In this document: in pieces, positions 13,362-20,276 of the stretch | How positions within the stretch are numbered: the stretch's first letter is position 1 | Layout: each line of letters begins with the position of its first letter | NCBI GenBank assembly: GCA_937873665.1 | Contig: CALMYW010000233.1 | Coordinates: 1 to 20,276, forward strand | Origin: an uncultured Sphingorhabdus sp. | GTDB lineage: Bacteria > Pseudomonadota > Alphaproteobacteria > Sphingomonadales > Sphingomonadaceae | DNA length: 20,276 bases | Direction of reading: 5' to 3' | Made by a program: the position numbers and the translations under genes | Notes under the pieces: generated by a model | The model's database searches: none | Told to the model about the DNA's origin: nothing | What the model saw: only the letters and a program-made list of their open reading frames with translations

Positions 13362-16075
13362 TTCGCGGTCCTCCGCGTCTTCTTTACAGGAGCGTTCGCG
13401 GCCTCCTCGGCCGTCATACGCTCGTACACCGCGAACAGGTCCGAAAGACGTTGATCGTCCGTCTCATACAGCTTCTTCGAATAAATCGAGTCCACGAGAG
13501 CATCGATTTCCGCGTGTGCCCTCCGTAAGTCTTCGGGCATTTTGTCAGGGTCGTAGAGCTCGGCGAGCGTCCGATCACAGTGGTACTCCCGAATGTCTAG
13601 CACGCGCAAGGCGACAACTGTCAGTTTCTCCTTGAACTCGGATGAGAGCGGCGGAACGGGGAAGTTGTTATAAACGAGCGTATTAGAATATTGATAGTTG
13701 ACTCGCATTCGCCCCGAGACGACACTTACCCAAGCCATGTGCATCGCCGAAGTGAGAAGGGCAAACACCCAGTACGGAGCATTCGGAATGCCGAAGACCT
13801 TCTTAGATAAGACTTCTCCCGAGTTTAGATATCCGGTCGGAATATACTTACGGAGCCCGGAGGAGCCGCTCGGAAAAACGAGTACAACTCCCTCGCTCAG
13901 TCTTGATTCACCGAACCGATGTGGGGAGTTTGCTTGCTTACGAGTACCCGGTTTACTGCTCGATAGACGGAATTTCTTAACCTTTGCAAATCGTGAGGCG
14001 AGCGCGGGTATCTTCTCGGCCTCAGCTGCTTCGTTGTGATCAATCCAAATGCAATATCTTGGGATGTCGTTGATGTATTCTTCTGCGCCGAGGAAGGGGC
14101 GTATGTACTGACCGACATCTGATGACTGCGCCACAAGGCGTTCTCGTTCGGCCTCAGTCAGCAATAGATTCCCATCATCGACTGGTGCGGAGCCCATCTC
14201 CATGAGAGGTAGGCCCGAGAGTGATGTTCTGCGGGATCGAAGAAATATGTTATCGCCTTCAATAAGGTATCCGTTGATGTTCGAGGCAATAATCTGGTGG
14301 GTGTCTGTGTATATATATTTCGGAGCGTTCGATACGCGCCGAAATCCAATCACTGCAACGGTGACATCGGCTGATCCTCGCGCATTATTGTCCCATTGGA
14401 ATGACGGGTACGCAAAGCCGATTTCGATGCCACCATTTAGGAGTGAAGGGAAAAGTAAGTTCACATGCTCGCCTTGCGAAACGGTCTTAGTTGTCACGAA
14501 TGCAAGACCGTTGCCCGACGACCTAAGGTACTCAGTTCCCTTTATGAACCATATTGAAATGTAGTTCAGCTTCTTCGAGAGTCCGCGAGGTTCAATGATG
14601 TATTGGATATCGAGTCGCTGCTCTGCCGTTCGCTTGCTCGAGCCGATGTACGGAGGATTGCCGATCAGGTAAATCTCCGATCCGACGTCGTTGGGGCACA
14701 CCTCGTTCCATTCGATGCGAGCGGCGTTGCCCGCCTTGATCTGCCCGGTCTCCTTTAGGGGGATCAGAGGGATCTCGATGCTGAACTTCTCGCGAAACTC
14801 GCGGTTCATCTGATGCTTTGCGATCCAGAGCGAGAGGATCGCTACCTCGACCGCGAAGTCGTCCATCTCGATGCCGTAGAAATTTTCAATGTTGATCTTC
14901 GAGTCCGCCCACAACATCTGGTGCGAAGGACTCAGCTCGGCGAGGCGCTCGAGGATCGCGTGTTCGAGCTTCCGCAGTTCCTTGTAGGCGATGACGAGGA
15001 AGTTACCTGACCCACAAGCGGGGTCGAAGACCTTGATCGCCGCGATGCGGTCCAGCAGACGGAGGAGCCGACGCTCGCTGTCCTGCGCCTCGTTGAGCTC
15101 CGTCTTCAGGTCGTCCAGAAACAGCGGCTCGATTGTCTTCAGGATGTTTGGCACAGAGGTGTAGTGCTGTCCCAGGTCGCTGCGTGTCCCGGGCGTGACG
15201 ATCGCTTGGAACATCGAGCCGAAGATGTCGGGGTTGATGTCGCGCCAGATCAGCTTCCCTGAGGCGATGAGCTCGTCCCGCGCCTGTTTCGTGAACCGAG
15301 GTACGACCTGGTCTCCCTTGGTCGAGAACAATCGTCCGTTCACGTACGGGAAGCCGGAGAGGTGTTTCGGTTTGTCTGCTGCATCGGCGGTGTCCAACGC
15401 ATTGAAAAGGTCTCCAAGGAAGTCTGCCAGGTCGGAGCCGTCGGGCTGGGTCTGCGAGCCGACCGCATTCGTGAATTGATTGTCCTCGAAGATGCCCGTG
15501 TCCTCTGCGAAGAAGCAAAACAACAAACGGGTGAAGAAGATGTTGAGAGAGTGGCGGCCACGCTCGTCGTCGAAGATCCCTGGATTGGCCTGCAGGAGCT
15601 CATCGAAGAGCTTGCCCATCCGCTCGGCGGCTTTGACGTCGGCATGCGACTCGGCGACGTACTGCGCTTTCTCCATGCCGGCCCACGGCAGGAAGAAGGT
15701 GAAATGCTGGTCGATTTCGCGGATCGGGAAGCCTATCGTCTCGCTTGTCTTGATGTCGTGAGCGACCAGCTCGACGTAGTCGGTAACGATGACGAATCGC
15801 GTACTGAATCGGACCACCGCGGGACTCGATTTGAGGTCTTCGATGACCTCTAGCGGGTCTCCGGTCGTCTCCTTGAAGTAGACGACGTTCTTTTGCGCAA
15901 CTTCGGTCGAGGAATCGCCGGCAACATTCAGCGATCCGTTGCGAAGCCTTGTGACGTTGCCCCGAGGCTTCCCGTAGGCGAGCAGCAGGTCGAAGATGAG
16001 TTCGCGGTCGTAGGACTCCCGACCTGCGAGCGGTGCGACGCGTTCCTCTACGGCCTTGAGGCTGAGTCTCGCCAT
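13358..16075 (-). CDS. MmeI-like class I adenine DNA methyltransferase
   Basis: The protein has 905 aa from ATG 16075, with an AGGA-containing site a few bases upstream. An N-terminal region of about 130 residues (YGKPRGNVTRLRNGSLN) resembles the MmeI-type N-domain, followed by a helical spacer (FFTRLLFCFFAEDTGIF), the LGQHYTSVPNILKTIEP segment, SAM-binding motif I VFDPACGSGNFLV (349-361) and catalytic motif IV NPPYIG (473-478), which points to N6-adenine methylation. The later half holds the target-recognition region and a conserved-looking tail. I see EVAQK (58-62) but no confident ExK nuclease motif in the N-domain, so it is probably methylation and recognition only. The recognition region (about 13620-14650) is noticeably more AT-rich than the rest. 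It is the first gene of the three-gene overlapping operon. Confidence 0.92.
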   Translation of the reverse strand: MARLSLKAVEERVAPLAGRESYDRELIFDLLLAYGKPRGNVTRLRNGSLNVAGDSSTEVAQKNVVYFKETTGDPLEVIEDLKSSPAVVRFSTRFVIVTDYVELVAHDIKTSETIGFPIREIDQHFTFFLPWAGMEKAQYVAESHADVKAAERMGKLFDELLQANPGIFDDERGRHSLNIFFTRLLFCFFAEDTGIFEDNQFTNAVGSQTQPDGSDLADFLGDLFNALDTADAADKPKHLSGFPYVNGRLFSTKGDQVVPRFTKQARDELIASGKLIWRDINPDIFGSMFQAIVTPGTRSDLGQHYTSVPNILKTIEPLFLDDLKTELNEAQDSERRLLRLLDRIAAIKVFDPACGSGNFLVIAYKELRKLEHAILERLAELSPSHQMLWADSKINIENFYGIEMDDFAVEVAILSLWIAKHQMNREFREKFSIEIPLIPLKETGQIKAGNAARIEWNEVCPNDVGSEIYLIGNPPYIGSSKRTAEQRLDIQYIIEPRGLSKKLNYISIWFIKGTEYLRSSGNGLAFVTTKTVSQGEHVNLLFPSLLNGGIEIGFAYPSFQWDNNARGSADVTVAVIGFRRVSNAPKYIYTDTHQIIASNINGYLIEGDNIFLRSRRTSLSGLPLMEMGSAPVDDGNLLLTEAERERLVAQSSDVGQYIRPFLGAEEYINDIPRYCIWIDHNEAAEAEKIPALASRFAKVKKFRLSSSKPGTRKQANSPHRFGESRLSEGVVLVFPSGSSGLRKYIPTGYLNSGEVLSKKVFGIPNAPYWVFALLTSAMHMAWVSVVSGRMRVNYQYSNTLVYNNFPVPPLSSEFKEKLTVVALRVLDIREYHCDRTLAELYDPDKMPEDLRRAHAEIDALVDSIYSKKLYETDDQRLSDLFAVYERMTAEEAANAPVKKTRRTAK

Positions 16076-16554
16076 ATGAGTGTCCTACTTTCACACGTGC
16101 CGTATCGAGGGAAACAGCATGTCGTAGCGCTCTTGCGACTCATTTGTGAGGCAGCGCAAATCGTTGAGATCATCTTAGCGGCGAGGTCTGACAGCCTCGG
16201 GTATAGTCCCCGCGGGACACGCAGGAGGAGCGCATACCCGCGTTCGTCCGTTGCTTCGCGACAGTTGGAAGTGAAAGCCGTTTCGGCTCGTTATCACGGA
16301 CGGTTCCACTGAAGTGGTCGTCAAACTCCGGCGGACCCGCCTCCTTTCTCATCGTGAGCTGGCTACGTCCCGCGGACAGCAAGAGCCACTCCGTCGATTA
16401 GAGCATTCACACAGTCCGCTGCGCCTCGTCAATCACGTTTCGGAATCTGAGGGTCAAACCATCATCGCACGCATAACGCAGCGCGATGATTCAGGGCGTG
16501 CGGAGGATCAGCCTCGGGTGTAGCTGCTCTCGGAAGTCGGGCTGTCTGGGAGAG
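16076..16554. other. 480-bp gap upstream of the methyltransferase
   Basis: No convincing gene is seen on either strand. It probably contains the promoter of the restriction operon, but no clear -35/-10 pair stands out. There is a hairpin-forming GTCCCCGCGGGAC at 16206-16218, and GTGTCC (16080-16085), equal to half of the palindrome at 17391-17404, sits right before the methyltransferase start. GGACAC recurs at 16215-16220. Confidence 0.4.
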
Positions 16555-16959
16555 TCAGGGAACCCGACACGGCGCCGACACACGCGCGAGTGCCCCTAAA
16601 GAACCGTCATTCTGTAGGCGGACAGCTGAGCACTTAGTAACGAGCGGTCGCATCTCTTGAAAGAGCCAAAGAGACGCAATAGCGCGGGTCGCTGATACAC
16701 CCCAGCCCTCCTGGGCTCCAAGCCTCCCCCTCTCGAGTTGGCGAATCCGCTTCGTCAAGTCCCGAGCTTCCGCGGCGGTCGCCGCTGCCTGACTATATTG
16801 ATTGCTTTCTTCCACGCCGGACCGGACGAGCAGGTTCTGAATGATCGATGCGGTGGAACCAAAGTCGAGAGCGAACCTTATGTTCGTGACGCTATTTTCA
16901 AGGTTGCGAGCGGACTCAACGAAGTCCTCACGGAGCTCTCTGCAACTAGGAGGAAGCAT
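16555..16959 (-). CDS. Possible small protein downstream of the XRE regulator
   Basis: The reading frame is 134 aa from ATG 16959, 61 nt after the regulator stop and in the same direction. The first 75 residues look protein-like, with heptad-like charged and hydrophobic spacing (SARNLENSVTNIRFALDF, then ARDLTKRIRQLERGR), possibly a coiled coil; the C-terminus is less convincing. No good ribosome binding site precedes the ATG, and no family is recognised. If real it may be cotranscribed with the regulator and lie between it and the restriction operon. It may also be chance or a decayed gene. Confidence 0.35.
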   Translation of the reverse strand: MLPPSCRELREDFVESARNLENSVTNIRFALDFGSTASIIQNLLVRSGVEESNQYSQAAATAAEARDLTKRIRQLERGRLGAQEGWGVSATRAIASLWLFQEMRPLVTKCSAVRLQNDGSLGALARVSAPCRVP

Positions 16960-17020
16960 CGTGGAATCCGTGCCTACAGCTCGTTTCGTCGGGAACGAGC
17001 AATGGTTAACAATTCATCCG

Positions 17021-17305
17021 TCACGCCCAACCGTTCTCCGTCAGTGTTTGGGCTTCCAACACAATCTCAGATGGTGTTGATTTCAATGCTCGGGCGAGTG
17101 GCCACAGCCGATCAAGCGGAGTGCCTCCGATGCCTTTCTCGATTCTTCGAAGTTCTCGTTCACTCATGTTCGCCCTCGCAGCAACCTCAACCTGCGTGAG
17201 GCCTGCGGCTTTGCGTCGGCGAGCGATTGCAGTGCCAATGGCTCGACGCACGACTTCCCTCTCCCGTAGTTCAGCTAGCGAGAATCGATGGTCCGAGGTT
17301 GGCAC
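17021..17305 (-). CDS. XRE-family helix-turn-helix regulator, controller-protein-sized
   Basis: The likely start is GTG 17305, preceded by a G-rich run and giving 94 aa; the frame is open to 17386, but that position falls in the probable -10 box. Residues about 22-75 form a Cro/C1-type helix-turn-helix: AIARRRKAAGLTQVEVAARANMSERELRRIEKG, then PLDRLWPLARALKSTPSEIV. Size and fold fit the controller (C) proteins that time restriction-modification expression. It lies upstream of, and on the same strand as, the restriction operon, and has a perfect palindrome in its own promoter region, so autoregulation and control of the neighbours are plausible. A plain phage-like or toxin-antitoxin repressor is the main alternative. 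Confidence 0.8.
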   Translation of the reverse strand: MPTSDHRFSLAELREREVVRRAIGTAIARRRKAAGLTQVEVAARANMSERELRRIEKGIGGTPLDRLWPLARALKSTPSEIVLEAQTLTENGWA

Positions 17306-17374
17306 CCCCCCATTATCGCCACTAAGCGACAGGAAGACACGACCGACTCTCGTCTTCGGCTTCGACGTTTGGCC

Positions 17375-17402
17375 TTGAAGCCCCACTATAGGACACTAGT
17401 GT
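17375..17402 (+). promoter_or_regulatory. Possible divergent promoter for the gene at 17433
   Basis: TTGAAG (17375-17380) and TAGTGT (17397-17402) with a 16-bp spacer form a moderate match to an actinobacterial housekeeping promoter. The -10 lies inside the palindrome, so a protein bound there would block it. Confidence 0.35.
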
Positions 17403-17415
17403 CCGGTACTGTCGA
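17385..17415 (-). promoter_or_regulatory. Probable promoter of the XRE regulator gene
   Basis: On the minus strand, TATAGT (17385-17390) is a good -10 and TCGACA (17410-17415) a fair -35, with a long 19-bp spacer filled by the palindrome at 17391-17404. This is the layout expected for a repressor-controlled promoter. It was assigned by eye. Confidence 0.45.
17391..17404. promoter_or_regulatory. Perfect 14-bp palindrome, candidate operator
   Basis: GGACACTAGTGTCC lies between the divergent XRE gene and the gene at 17433 and overlaps candidate promoters in both directions. Its dyad symmetry and position fit a binding site for a dimeric XRE protein. Confidence 0.6.
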
Positions 17416-17432
17416 TGCATTGGAGGTTCCGG

Positions 17433-17975
17433 GTGGACCGTTTCGATCAGGTGTCGGCAATCACCGCGCCATCACGCCGTGCTGTCAGCCACATGCGTGC
17501 GTTGATTCGTAGCCACAATCCAGGGGACGAGTGGACAGTACAGATACGTAGCCCAATTTTCGGCGTCTATTGCGTCTTCGGTCCGGTCCACCGCTCGACC
17601 ACAACTGGGGAACTGAGAATTGGTCTTGCACTTCTAACTTCGGGCGGCACCGCTCCGTCCAACAGAGTCCTTGAAATCTGGCCTGGCCCCACCATTCAGG
17701 ATGATTTCGATGGAGAACCTTGCGCCGCTGCCGAAGTGAACCACGGAGAACTGGTCCGAGCGACGGTGGCACCATTCGGTGAGAGTCTTACCCTCGTGGG
17801 CCACGCCGTTGGGCAGCAAAGGAACGGCCTGATTGGCGTAGGGCACCACACAATTATGACGCCGGAAGGCGCCTCACCTAGCCTACGCTCACTGTGGCAG
17901 ATAGGGCTTGTCGGTACCGCGGGTCCGGCGAGTTGGTACCGCCATTCCGGCGACCCGGAACCGGCCCGTGTGTGA
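17433..17975 (+). pseudogene. Unrecognised gene, 3' end replaced by IS21
   Basis: I chose GTG 17433 because GGAGG (17422-17426) lies six bases before it; an ATG at 17415 in the same frame has no such site. The 180-residue frame includes NPGDEWTVQIRSPIFGVYCV and LRIGLALLTSGGTAPSNRVLEI, an alternating strand-like pattern. There is no signal peptide, membrane segment or known motif. From about base 17909 the sequence is the end of the IS21 element, so roughly the last 22 residues (LVGTAGPASWYRH onward) are IS-encoded and the native C-terminus is lost. It is divergent from the XRE gene and shares its palindrome, so it may be under the same control. Confidence 0.5.
17913..17956. repeat. Two 22-bp direct repeats at the IS21 end
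   Basis: Units 17913-17934 and 17935-17956 share GGTACCGC and TCCGGCGA in register. Tandem transposase-binding repeats inside the terminus are typical of IS21 elements. Confidence 0.6.
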
Positions 17976-17997
17976 AGCGGGCCGGCACCGTCGGGGG

Positions 17998-18768
17998 TTA
18001 CTCCCAGTAGCCGGTAGTGGCTCGGGCTTGGTCGTCGCGCTGTCGGCGCATGTCGACTTCGCCGAGGTTGATCTCGCGGGCGTTGTTGGCCAGGCGGTTG
18101 ACGATGGAGTCCGCGGCGACCCGGTCAGGCAGCGCCTCGAGCCAGTACGCCGGCCGGGATTGGGAAGCGATCATCGTCGGCAGCCGGTGCTCCCGGTTGG
18201 CCAACACGGCGAACAAGTCGTTCGCGGCCTCAGGATCGATGCCCACGGTCAGGAAATCGTCGATGATCAGCAGCTCCACGTCCGAGAGGTCGTTGAGCAT
18301 CTTCTGGTGGCGGATGCCGTCGCCGCGGGCGATGACCAGCCGCCGGGCGAGTTCGTCCATGCGGGCGTAGGTGACGGTGTGCCCGTTCTGGCAGGCGGCG
18401 ATGCCGATCGCACAGGCCAGGTAGGTTTTCCCGCCGCCGGTCGGTGAGAGGACCAGCAGGTTGGTGGGGTCTTGGCGCCAGTGGTGCCCGGCGTAGCGTT
18501 TCATCCGCACCGGGGTGATCCCGCGTCCTTCCTGGTAGTTGATCTCCGCGATCGAGGCCTGCGGGATCGGGAACTTCGCCGCTCGGATCAGCTTGTCGAT
18601 CCGGTGGGCCTGGCGCTGGTCCAAGGCGTCGTCGACGGCGGTGAGAAAGATCTGCTCCGGGGTGAGCTCGTCATTGGCCTCATCGCTGATGAGCTCCTCG
18701 AACCGGGTCGCCACGTGCGTGATGCGCAGATTGCGGAACTTCTGGTGATCGATCTCGGTGAACATCAC
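17998..18768 (-). CDS. istB: IS21-family ATPase helper protein IstB
   Basis: The protein has about 256 aa; ATG 18768 overlaps the istA stop as ATGA. It is an AAA+ (DnaC-like) ATPase with Walker A LSPTGGGKTYLACAIG (around residues 106-121), Walker B VELLIIDDFLTVG (around 163-175) and a sensor-like PTMIASQSRP segment. An arginine-rich tail with GEVDMRRQRDDQ follows. IstB remodels target DNA and activates IstA for insertion. The frame is intact and of normal family length. Confidence 0.93.
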   Translation of the reverse strand: MMFTEIDHQKFRNLRITHVATRFEELISDEANDELTPEQIFLTAVDDALDQRQAHRIDKLIRAAKFPIPQASIAEINYQEGRGITPVRMKRYAGHHWRQDPTNLLVLSPTGGGKTYLACAIGIAACQNGHTVTYARMDELARRLVIARGDGIRHQKMLNDLSDVELLIIDDFLTVGIDPEAANDLFAVLANREHRLPTMIASQSRPAYWLEALPDRVAADSIVNRLANNAREINLGEVDMRRQRDDQARATTGYWE

Positions 18769-20223
18769 ACGCCCTCCCCGCTGCGGCCGCGCGCATAGTG
18801 ATCGGCCGAGCGCACCTGCACCGCGCCGTCGTCTCGGGCTCCGGCCGGTGGCGGGGGCTTTCGTGTGGCCGCCGCCGGGACCACGGGTCGGGGCGCTTTG
18901 CCGTCGGAATCGATGGTGGCCATGACGCGTTTGAGCACGCTGTAGCTGCCGACACTGTTCTGGTTGAGCAGCACTTGGCAGGCCGCCTCGAGCCGCTGTC
19001 GACTTCTCTTGCCGAGAGTTTCGAGAATGTTCTGGCAGTCCAGATAGCCCTGCGCCTCGATCACGTGACGATCCAGGATCTGGGCGATCACTTTCTCGGT
19101 GGCGGGGCCGAACCCGCGGGCGCGGTCGGTGAACCACTGCCGCGACCACAGGCCGTCGATACCCTGGTGCTCTTTCGGGGCGTGAGCCAGCACCGTCGAG
19201 TACTGGCCCTTGCGGCCGTGGCGCCGGGAGTGCTCGCAGACGACCTGGTCACCGTCGAAGAGCGTCACCGACTGCGCGGTCAGGCGCACCCGCAGCAGCT
19301 GACCGGCGAAGGTGTACGGCACCGAGTAGTACTGCGACTCGCAGGAGACGTGATAGTTCCGGCCGACCTTGAGTTGCTTCCATTCCACCGTGGCGAACCC
19401 GTCGTCGGGCAGGGCCGCCAGCAGCGGCGCTTCGTCGGACTCGAACCTCTCCCACCGGGTCGTACCGTCAGCTCGGCGAATCTGGGTGTTGATCTCGGCG
19501 ACGCGGTCGGCGATCGCCGCGTTCAGGGCCTCGACGGTGGTCCACACCTCCTCGGCGAGGTAGCCGATGACGCGTTTGTTGACCACTTCCACTGCTGACT
19601 CTACGGCTGCCTTGTCGCGGGGTTTTCGGACCCGGGCCGGCACGATCGCGGTGCCGTAGTGGTCGGCCAGCTGCTGGTAGCGGACGTTGACAGCCCTGGC
19701 CGCCTCGCCCTGCTTCTGCCGATGAGTGGCGGTGGTCGGGTTGTCGGGCACCACCATCTGCGGTGTCCCGCCGAAGAACGCGAATGCGGCGACGTGAGCG
19801 TCAATCCAGGACGGCGATTTCATATCCGTGAAGCCGCGGCAGAACACCGCACCGGAGTACGGCAGGACGGCCACGAACAAGTACAGCTTGGTGACCTCTC
19901 CGGTGACGGCGTCGAGGACCTCGAGGGTGTCACCGGCCCAGTCGACCAGCATCGTTCTGCCTGGTTCGTGATGCAGCGTGGCCACGACGTCCTTGATGCG
20001 GGCGTGCTCGGCGAACAGGGCGCAGTACTGCGAGTACCCGTACTTCTTCCCGCTTCCGGCCGGAGCGGCGAGATATTTGCCCCAGGCCTGCTGGATGGTG
20101 AAGTGCCGGTTGAACTTCATCGACGCCAGCACCCGATCAAAATCGGGCTTGGCGTAGTCCTCCGAGACGCGTTTGCGCCCGTCGGGGAACATCCCGGCGA
20201 TCTCGGCCGGGTTCATCGACGAC
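18765..20223 (-). pseudogene. istA: IS21-family transposase IstA, N-terminally truncated
   Basis: The readable part from ATG 20216 is 483 aa. The DDE core has D in MLVDWAGDTLEV, D in MVVPDNPTTATH and E in DKAAVESAVEVVNKRVIG, followed by the C-terminal beta-rich domain (NYHVSCESQYYSVPYTF). Related IstA proteins begin with a helix-turn-helix of about 45-50 residues before the PAEIAGMFPDGRKRVSE segment. Here that part is absent, and the frame is open only two codons further upstream (TCG TCG) before unrelated DNA with an in-frame TAA. The loss coincides with an IS256-like terminus. Without its DNA-binding domain the protein is unlikely to mobilise the element. Confidence 0.82.
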
Positions 20224-20276
20224 GGGCGTGTTTAATTTTCTGTGTAAGCCGTGCTTGAAAGGACACGCAGGAAACA
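20224..20276 (+). mobile_element. Probable IS256-family terminus at the window edge
   Basis: The sequence starting GGGCGTGTTTAATTTTCTGT and continuing GTAAGCC resembles the terminal repeat of IS256/Mutator-type elements, which commonly have a GTGT...TTCTGTGTAAA pattern. It begins exactly where istA is cut. No transposase is in view because the window ends, so the family call rests on the end sequence alone. Confidence 0.45.

Larger units (their letters stand above)
17909..20223 (-). mobile_element. IS21-family element, truncated at the istA 5' end
   Basis: istA and istB are in the usual overlapping order, reading leftward. The left border is set at about 17909, where TGTCGGTACCGC begins and two 22-bp direct repeats follow (17913-17934 and 17935-17956, both GGTACCGC...TCCGGCGA), as expected for multi-repeat IS21 ends. 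The right end is missing: istA breaks at about 20223 against another terminus. The left border is accurate to perhaps ten bases. Confidence 0.75.

Noticed and set aside
16206..16377. Two GTCC...CGCGG...GAC hairpins (16206-16218, 16367-16377) as a CRISPR-like or repeat family
   Set aside because: They are short, differ in sequence and length, and such GC-rich dyads arise by chance.
16738..17199. Plus-strand ORF of 153 codons
   Set aside because: It is antisense to the XRE gene and the 134-codon frame; it has no start signal or recognised motif.

Overview
The window reads as an accessory, insertion-sequence-riddled region of a high-GC actinomycete. The evidence is strong G/C third-position bias, GTG starts, 4-nt ATGA/GTGA gene overlaps and actinobacterial-type IS3, ISL3 and IS21 transposases. 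I cannot name a genus. No core housekeeping gene, rRNA, tRNA or CRISPR array was recognised.

Layout. 1-115 is flanking DNA with a 22-bp imperfect tandem repeat. 116-286 is the left end of an IS3-family element, abruptly joined at 286/287 to a truncated ISL3-family element (287-1500, minus strand). 1553-7878 is a tightly overlapped minus-strand operon, read from right to left: a radical SAM/SPASM enzyme, a ThiL/PurM-superfamily ATP-dependent enzyme, a NodU-type carbamoyltransferase, a ComF-like phosphoribosyltransferase, an aminoglycoside-phosphotransferase-fold protein lacking the usual catalytic Asp, and an unrecognised 152-aa protein. Just upstream lie the last 27 codons of a further gene, cut off by a complete second copy of the same IS3 element (7961-9304). 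The outermost ends of the two IS3 copies form a perfect 14-bp inverted repeat and both are flanked by CGGC. So 116-9304 looks like a composite transposon, or an IS-mediated integration, that carried the operon.

9305-10200 holds IS debris, including a second, frameshifted ISL3 transposase fragment. 10201-16075 is a second overlapping minus-strand operon, an apparent restriction or anti-phage system: an MmeI-like adenine DNA methyltransferase, an SF2 helicase and a GIY-YIG nuclease. Upstream of it, also on the minus strand, are a possible small ORF and a 94-aa XRE regulator of the size of restriction-modification controller proteins. A perfect 14-bp palindrome sits between the regulator and a divergent unknown gene. 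That divergent gene runs into an IS21-family element (about 17909-20223), whose istA is in turn cut at the right edge by what looks like an IS256-family terminus.

How it works together. The 1.5-7.9 kb operon is the most novel part. A radical SAM maturase, two nucleotide-activating enzymes (carbamoyl-AMP chemistry and PurM/ThiL-type ATP chemistry), a PRPP-binding protein and a kinase-fold protein suggest synthesis or tailoring of a small molecule or peptide that I cannot match to a described pathway. The 10.2-16 kb operon is a self-contained methylate/translocate/cleave defence module with its own putative regulator.
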